From positions 7,247,540-7,311,539 of the forward strand of contig NC_064042.1 in NCBI RefSeq assembly GCF_932526225.1: a stretch of 64,000 nucleotides of DNA. The letters are read 5' to 3'. Position numbers and translations under genes: made by a program. Positions 57,781 to 64,000 of this stretch are shown one piece after another; position 1 is the stretch's first letter, and every line of letters begins with the position of its first letter. The DNA is from Nematostella vectensis (taxonomy: Eukaryota > Cnidaria > Anthozoa > Actiniaria > Edwardsiidae). The notes under the pieces are model-generated. The model worked only from the letters and a program-made list of their open reading frames with translations, was not told the origin of the DNA and made no database searches.

Positions 57781-58724
57781 GCGGAACCGGCGGAACCAGT
57801 ATATTTCGTTTAGTTATAGGGGTAGGGATGTCATACTAGGATCACCATTTATTTCCTTTCTAATCTGAACAAAAACAAACATTCCTTTGTGAAATGCTCA
57901 CAACATCACTAAGCGCAGATGTGCTACGTTATTTGTATCGGATTAGTAACAAAAAAGACCTTGTTTTAGAAGCGCGTCTAGTTATAGGTAACACATGCTA
58001 GCGTTCGTAGGTTTAGCCTTCGTAGGTTTAGCGTCCCGATTTCCGTTGAAAGTTCCGAATAAGAAAAAAAAAATCCTTGTTTAGAAGCGCGTCCTGTTAG
58101 AGATAACGCCAAATATCATACTTTATGTTACCTAAAGTTTTGATTGACAACGGCAACCTTGGCTTGGCTATAATTGCATATTATCTCTAACAGGACGCTA
58201 TGAACAACACTACTAACGCTACTATCTGGAACCTTCAACGAAAATGGGATACAAATTGCATATGAATGGATGTCAAATATGCGTGAATCGTAGCGCACTT
58301 GCCATTACTGAAGTTATTTTGGCAAGTCACAACGGAATGTTTAATCGCCTCGCCTTGCGTTTTGTGCATGGTACGTTACAGTACGCCGAGTGTTCCTAAA
58401 GCTATTAAGCCAATTGAATTATCAATCGCCGCTATTATCGCCTTTATCTACTGACAGAACCAGTTACTGATCAACGGACGCTATGAACAACGCTACTAAC
58501 AAGACGCGCTTCTAAACAAGGATACAGATGGATACAAATTGCATATGACAGAATGTCAAATATGCGTGAAATAACGTAGCACATCTGCGCTTAGTGATGT
58601 TGTCTTAGCATTTTACAATGGAAGGGTTTTTTTTGTTCAGATTAGAAAGAAAATAAATGGTGATCCTAGTATGACATCCCTACCCTTATACCTAGGCGAA
58701 ATATACTGGTTCCGCCGGTTCCGC
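57781..58724. mobile_element. Long terminal-inverted-repeat element
   Basis: About 944 bp bounded by inverted repeats of about 154 bp: 57781-57934 starts GCGGAACCGGCGGAACCAG, and 58571-58724 is its near complement. The match runs through landmarks such as GATGTCATACTAGGATCACC and CTAAGCGCAGATGTGC. The interior contains short sub-repeats (TTGTTTAGAAGCGCGTC at about 58077, its complement near 58503, and CTAACAGGACGCTATGAACAAC). No transposase is seen, so it is non-autonomous. Units A, B and C keep only the left end at the same site. Confidence 0.78.
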
Positions 58725-59213
58725 TGGTTCCGCCTTTCCACCGCTGGTTCCGTCAAGTTAAGGAGTGAGTGTAAGGTATAGGGGTAGGGATATACAAGGA
58801 TTACGATTTATTTTCGTTCTAAGGGGCGGACCATTTGACTTTTGAGGGGGGGGGGGGTGGGTGGTTTTGAAAAAAAATATCCTGCAAGCTACATTTCAAA
58901 GATAAAGATTGCATGCAAAGCAAATGAGCAGAAAAAAAATATATGCACAAGTTTAAGAAAAAGAATGTTGCAAAGCCATTGTGTGAAAAGATTAACTCTA
59001 TGAAAAAAAATCAAAAGTCTGTGATAACTTTGATGTTTTTACTCTATAAAACTTTTTCCTCTATATTTTGCTATGTGTATTTTGTATTTCTCCTCACCAT
59101 ATTCTTGAAAGTTTCTATTGGTTGAGACTCGCCCTTTCCACTATCACACCTAATGTTGAAACTTAAATCTATATATTACACTATTAAACTAAATCATATA
59201 TCCAACTTAAATA
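58725..59213. other. Gene-free AT-rich stretch
   Basis: A further partial copy of GGTTCCGC / GGGGTAGGGAT phrases follows the inverted-repeat element; a poly-G tract lies near 58845-58857. A 60-codon ORF at 58943 is AT-rich with no recognised domain. Confidence 0.45.
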
Positions 59214-60282
59214 CAGTCAAAGCTCTCTGAGCGACCGCTCTCGTAAGCGACCAGCCCCGATAACGACGACCACGATCACGAACCACCGATTGAATTGTCA
59301 CACAAACTCTGTAATTCTAAGCTCTCGTAAGCGACCAGCTTATCGGCAGCCAACTGAGATTTTCTTTTATTTTTAAGCTCTCGTAAGCGACCACAATGAT
59401 TTTTGGCTTTTCAACATCAGTCAACACCTGATAAATATCATATAAAATGCATGCTGAAATCACATATAAAGCGGAAATGTTGCAATGTTTCACAAAAGCT
59501 GCCTTTCCAGTAGACAACTATTAAAGAATTTCATAATTTCAATTTTCTAACTTCAATTTCAACCATTTCTTTGTCTCCAGAAAATGTGTAAATGCAAGGA
59601 ATCTCTAGTCCATTGCCAGCTCAACGATTTATCCTTTTTCCAGTTACAATAGCCATCCACTTGTTTGTTGCACGCTTTAGAAATCGGCTAACAAAAGACG
59701 CCATGCGATCGTCGTAGACGCAGAAGATATTCTCATGACGAAAAGCTTAAGTCGTCGATATAAACGAGCATAACGAGCTATTTTGCGTAGAATGAATTGC
59801 AATTAAATAAAACAACTCACTCTCATGATAAGTCAAATACATAGTTTTAAAATCAAGCAATAAACCAAAATATCACAGCGTTGTTATTATCACGATAACT
59901 TTTAGATTTCATTTCAATTAAGCTCCCGTAAGCGACCAACACCTATTGTTCAAGTTTTTGGCGCCCAGTGGTCGCTTATGAGAGCAAGCTCTCGTAAAAG
60001 ACCAGCTCCGTTAACGACCACAATTCTCAGTTCCCAAGGTGGTCGCTTACGAGAGCTTTTAAGCCTGATGCACACTGGCAATATAATAACATAACAAGAT
60101 AGGCGCGCGCATTCTTATGTCCTTATTTTCAAGTGTGAAGGGTGCGACTTATGGCAATAACGTCGACATAATAACGTGGAGATAACGACATAAAAGAAAA
60201 AACATGTTTTTTCCCTATGCCATTATGTCAAATTCTTATGTTGTTATGTCGTTATATCGCCAGTGTGCATCAGGCCTAACTG
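59214..60282. mobile_element. pogo/Tigger-like non-autonomous element, interrupted
   Basis: The left end CAGTCAAAGCTCTCTGAGCG pairs with a right end that reads GAGAGCTTTT then, after an inserted element, TAACTG (60277-60282). CAGT ends and the preceding TA fit pogo/Tigger-type elements. The phrase CTCTCGTAAGCGACCA is repeated near both ends on both strands (59239, 59324, 59376, and inverted near 59972 and 60040). No transposase ORF is present. Confidence 0.65.
60063..60276. mobile_element. Harbinger-like MITE nested in the right end of another element
   Basis: Terminal inverted repeats GCCTGATGCACACTGGC / GCCAGTGTGCATCAGGC with extended AT-rich pairing inside. It is flanked by TAA on both sides (60060-60062 and 60277-60279), the 3-bp target duplication expected of PIF/Harbinger elements. 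It sits inside the terminal repeat of the element at 59214-60282. Confidence 0.75.
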
Positions 60283-62619
60283 TGTATCTAAATCTATATA
60301 ATACACTATTAAACTGGGAAAAACAATCCATGCAGCAAATATGCCAATAAGATCAAGAGACCACTCAAACTCCATCTTCCGAATGAATATACTGGCAAAA
60401 AAAAATCAATTAGCAAATGTTTGATATGAAGGAGTTAATCGAAAATATCCCATTTGAAAAAGATAATAAAAATCATAATTTATTTGCTGAAAGACTGTTT
60501 ACGTTGCTTTGTTATCCACAAACCAGACTTTGTAAAGGATCAGCCCATGATATATCGATAAAAGCGCCGGTTCATATTTATCTAAAAGGCAGATGATGTT
60601 GCTCTGCATGTGTAATTTCTTGTGCAAAGACAAAACTCCTCTCAGCCACTCAAACTTCGATAAGCATTCTCAGATATTTGTTAATTAAAAAAACGGCTTG
60701 AATTGCTAAGAAATGCAATGATTAAGTCATCTGTGTACAGGATTTTTGTTTAACACTGAGAAAACTACTTGGTTTTCGTCAACACTTTTGATAGCTGTAT
60801 TATACGGTTGACCTATCGCTCTTCAAAACTAAATTTGCAGAAAAATTGTAAACTTTCTAAAAAAGCAACATTGAAGAGAGAGAGAGAGAGAGAGAGAGTT
60901 TTTGTTCTTTGTTTAAATACTTTATACATAAAGCTTTGTTTTACAAAAGCCTAAATCAACAACAGTATTTTCGAGTGATAATTTTAGTCCATAAATAGAA
61001 AAAAAATTATATAAATGTTACATTTCCGACTTGCCCCAAATTCAATGAGAGCCGGACAGCACGTTGTCTAGAGTTGACTCAGCCATTATTTTTATATAGT
61101 AACAAAACTGTGATGTCAAGAAGATTGCTGGTGGTGTTTCAAGTCATGTGGCGGTATAAATTTGGGGGTGGGGTGGGGTGGGGTGGGTGATTGGGGATAA
61201 ATAAATGAATGAATGAATGAATAAATAAATGCGTTTTTGTTCAACCTTTACCATCATTAAAATGGCACAGATCTTCACATTCACGCATGAAAGTCTATGA
61301 TAAATACAGACTAGTACTTGACAGTCGCAAAAAAGAGAAATTTTCTCTTTTTGGAAGGCTCAGTTTTCCAATTAGATCTCAAATAATGGATGTGCTGGCT
61401 GGGACAACTATATTATACAGGAAAGAATAAATCTGGCAGTGTGTCGATTTGGTTGACGAATTTTGAGCACTACGCAGAATGACTGTTGTAACACAAAAAG
61501 CGGACGCTAAGCAGATTAAATGACGGTTAGCTAGAATAGCATACTGGAAATCGAGCTAAATGATCAATGGCCCAACTGAATTAGCCTCGTCCCCAGGAGT
61601 CGTGACAGCTCTCTGTTGAAACGCATTCTATGCGATAAGCTGTCTTATGACGTCAGGCAAACACTAGGACCTGCCCGGGGATGGGTGTGACCCCCCATAA
61701 AAACAGACGGGCAAAATCTATTTTAACCCTAAGAGATAACAATTTCTAACTTAATAAAAATAGTTTTCTTAAATTGCGGTCCTTTAGACACCATCACAGC
61801 ATATCTTTTTCCTGGCTACATTCATGTCCAGTTGTTATTTGGATGTGATTATCCACTAGCGAGAGAACCCCTAAGAGATAGCAGATAGCTCGTTCCCACG
61901 GCCCTCTCACTCGATTTAGGATAGATAAGAATTGTTTTACAGGTGTTAAACAGCAAAGTTATTCGGAGCTCTACAAATCGCGTGTCTGGACGCCATAAGA
62001 GCTAGACCCAGAATTGCTACGATTTTTCATCTTTGAATTTTAAGATAAACAAAGACGCGCCTAAAATTTGAAAGATTTTGAGGCAAAATATTTTTCGGGT
62101 TTCGTTCATTTTACGCGCGCAAGAAAATAGCGTTATAACCAACGAGCGTGCTCTGTTTTGTTTGATTTTGTGTATGATTTTTGCGGGTGTTGCAAATTCT
62201 TGGGTTTCAGTGACGTGAGTTTTAGCGTGTGAACTTACTTCCGGTTAATAAAGTGGTAGTCAAAAACATCAACGCGAGAACATGGCAGCTGTAGGCGAAA
62301 ACCGCGTTTCTCTCACATTTTCCAATTAATTTTGCACTTTAAGTCTAAATATTCGATGGCATTACTTGCAAACGATGTGTTTTTGTAACAGAGCTGTCCC
62401 ATGCATTCTAAAAAAATAGATTTTTAACAGATTTTCAACTTTTATCCTCTACTCGTCTTTCGCTTTGCAGTCCTCTTTTTATTCTTCAAATAAGATGAAA
62501 GATTACAAAAACATGCAATCCTACAACTTATTGTTTGTGGATGATTGAAAGACCTCGGTATTAAATGGATGAAAAATGATTGTCTTCTGGTAAGTGTATT
62601 TAATTATGTTTTGTTTGGC
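60283..62619. other. Gene-free stretch with microsatellites
   Basis: No gene is recognised on either strand. It contains a (GA)n run at 60874-60898, a (GGGGT)n run at about 61165-61187, and AATGAATGAATG repeats at about 61200-61230. TAAATCTATATAATACACTA at about 60286 resembles the flank at 59163 left of the nested elements. Confidence 0.5.
60874..60898. repeat. (GA)n microsatellite
   Basis: Uninterrupted GA dinucleotides, about 12 units. Confidence 0.85.
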
Positions 62620-63128
62620 GAATTTACCGGATTTGTTTGACATCTAAATGATTTTCAATTCTGATGTTTACTTTTTAACAAATACAATCTATGTAAATTC
62701 GGAATTAACTTTAGATTTGAGTTAGCTTTGAGGTTGATGTAAATCCGTTTTTTCGTCCAGTGTTTGGGAAAAAAAACAAAAAGAGTGCAATTTGGTACGA
62801 GCAACCAAAGGCGTGCCTGTCCTTAAGTTGACGATTCCAATTTGACACATTTCAGCTGTGACCAAAATTAAAGAGGTTGATCTTAGCACGAAGCATTTTA
62901 GATCCGTCTAAAGCATCAAGTGAGTACATGGTTAGAATATTTCAGCTGAGCAGTTAACTACTGAGAATCGGCAAGAATTGACACTGATGCTCAGAATCTT
63001 GGGATAGCTTCGTCCAAAGGCTTTGGTTTTGCTAGGACAAGTTCTGTGTGGAGATAACTTTCTGCAAACTGTAAAAAACGCGACGCGAGAGGTGGCAACA
63101 GAAGAGTAACTTTGTTCATCCCGTTCTT

Positions 63129-64000
63129 ATGTCAGGAATGGAAGTTAATAACACTACTAGCTTTGGCACAGGTCTTGTCTGTTCTGGTTATTTGATAACA
63201 CCATCAGGGATTATAGTCGAGGATCAATTATATCCAAACATTTACATCAGCGTTTTACCTTTCGTTTTCATCGCTTTGTCTGCTATTATTCTGAACGGCA
63301 CGGTTTTGCTGGCCATTGCTAAAACTCCGTCACTCAGAACACCTTCAAACTTAGTAATATTAAACCTAGCAACAACTGACTTTGGTTTAGGGATCTCGCT
63401 CTTGGTATTTACCTCACCGGCGAAAATAGCTTTCAGATTCTCCGGTGAGGGTGTATATTGCCCGATACTCAAGATTTCAGAAGCGTCTTTCAACGTTTTG
63501 ACTTCGGCCTCCTTTTTGACCCTCTGCCTTTCTGCCCTAGAAAGATTCCTATTTGTCAATCTCCATCTTCGTTACGAATCAGTCGTAACTGTCAAACGGG
63601 TTGGGATCGCGATAGGCGGGACATGGGCGGTGTCAGTCCTTGGAAATATTTGGCGTCAGTCCGGTTGGGCCCAGAAGCAGCTATTTCTATTCATATTGAT
63701 CTTTGTTGCCTTAGGACTTATCTTGTCTGCACTATGTTATGCGCAAGTACTTTGTGTTTTACGTCGCCATCAGAGTCAAATTCAAGATCAATCGACGGAA
63801 GAACAGAACAACATTTCCAGGAAAAAAATAAGAAAATCCGTTCTAACGTTGGTATTTATCTGGCTCATTTATTTGCTTTCTTACACTACACATTTGATAT
63901 TGTTTATTGTCGTTGTTTTGTACAATCGATCGAAACCGGAAAACCAATTTCCTCCACTAGTCCCGATTGAGCTCTCACTTACTGGTCTCATCTTTCTGTG
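63129..64000 (+). CDS. Rhodopsin-like GPCR, second copy (cut by window end)
   Basis: Open for 290 codons to the window edge and in register with the receptor at 53858 (constant offset 9271, no net indels). It keeps N56, D84, ERF and W166; the TM7 NPILY motif lies beyond the edge. Visible replacements relative to the first copy: V27G, E115K, V192F, L275P and L276P. The Pro-Pro at 275-276 lies just before TM7 and is shared with the pseudogene copies at 2494 and 25912, linking those to this paralogue. Probably a functional receptor; the ligand is unknown. Confidence 0.86.
   Translation, partial: MSGMEVNNTTSFGTGLVCSGYLITPSGIIVEDQLYPNIYISVLPFVFIALSAIILNGTVLLAIAKTPSLRTPSNLVILNLATTDFGLGISLLVFTSPAKIAFRFSGEGVYCPILKISEASFNVLTSASFLTLCLSALERFLFVNLHLRYESVVTVKRVGIAIGGTWAVSVLGNIWRQSGWAQKQLFLFILIFVALGLILSALCYAQVLCVLRRHQSQIQDQSTEEQNNISRKKIRKSVLTLVFIWLIYLLSYTTHLILFIVVVLYNRSKPENQFPPLVPIELSLTGLIFL

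Larger units (their letters stand above)
53346..62619 (+). repeat. GPCR tandem unit D (9.27 kb to the next copy)
   Basis: The sequence from 53346 (GAATTTACCGGATTTG) recurs from 62620 with a constant offset of about 9271-9274 up to the window end, so a second copy of the GPCR segment starts there. Only the first 1.38 kb of the next copy can be compared. Confidence 0.75.

Noticed and set aside
58943-59125. 60-codon ORF with hydrophobic end
   Set aside because: AT-rich, single copy, next to repeats, no splice or promoter support.
59220-60057. Regularly repeated motif resembling a CRISPR array
   Set aside because: Repeats are few, irregularly spaced, inverted at one end, and belong to a DNA transposon in an animal genome.

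Overview
This window looks like an AT-rich animal genome, most likely a cnidarian and probably an anthozoan (sea anemone or coral). The evidence is spliced genes with GT/AG introns, an MBD4-type DNA glycosylase, the start of a gamma-tubulin complex component 2 (GCP2) gene, rhodopsin-like GPCRs in single-exon form, and many short inverted-repeat transposons. No bacterial features are present. The species assignment is an inference from gene content, not something the sequence states.

The layout is dominated by direct segmental duplication. Unit A (1-18493) and unit B (23419-41838) are nearly identical and carry, in order: a GPCR pseudogene, a long non-coding stretch, a truncated two-membrane-segment gene (exons 1-5), the first four exons of GCP2 on the minus strand, and a complete MBD4 gene on the plus strand. 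Unit C (41839-48421) repeats only the middle part (A 3949-10804), but there the membrane gene continues into its full form (46242-52548, predicted 1393 residues). Between A and B lies a spacer with a LINE tail, a compact LTR retrotransposon and degenerate repeats. After unit C come an intact GPCR (53858-54826), a patchwork of sequence also found in units A and B, several nested inverted-repeat elements (57781-60282), a gene-free stretch and a second GPCR running off the right end (63129-64000).

The most unusual gene is the full-length copy C. It has two hydrophobic segments near its N-terminus, an internally duplicated large exon, a Lys/Arg-rich tail, and a last exon that resembles the herpesvirus-tegument-type (peptidase C76-like) cysteine protease/deubiquitinase fold, with the Gln, Cys and Asp-x-His positions in the expected order. 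Copies A and B lack the protease: they break inside exon 5 and run into what appears to be antisense GCP2 intron.

The MBD4 genes are also unusual. Each encodes three MBD-like domains in front of an apparently complete glycosylase domain; the middle MBD lacks the conserved Tyr. GCP2 and MBD4 are head to head across about 600 bp containing YY1-like and E2F-like sites, but both GCP2 copies stop after exon 4 and are probably remnants.

A caveat applies throughout. Such similar neighbouring copies in a heterozygous animal could be partly an assembly artefact (two haplotypes joined in tandem). Indels, an empty insertion site in copy C and different breakpoints argue for real structural differences, but read depth or spanning long reads would decide it.
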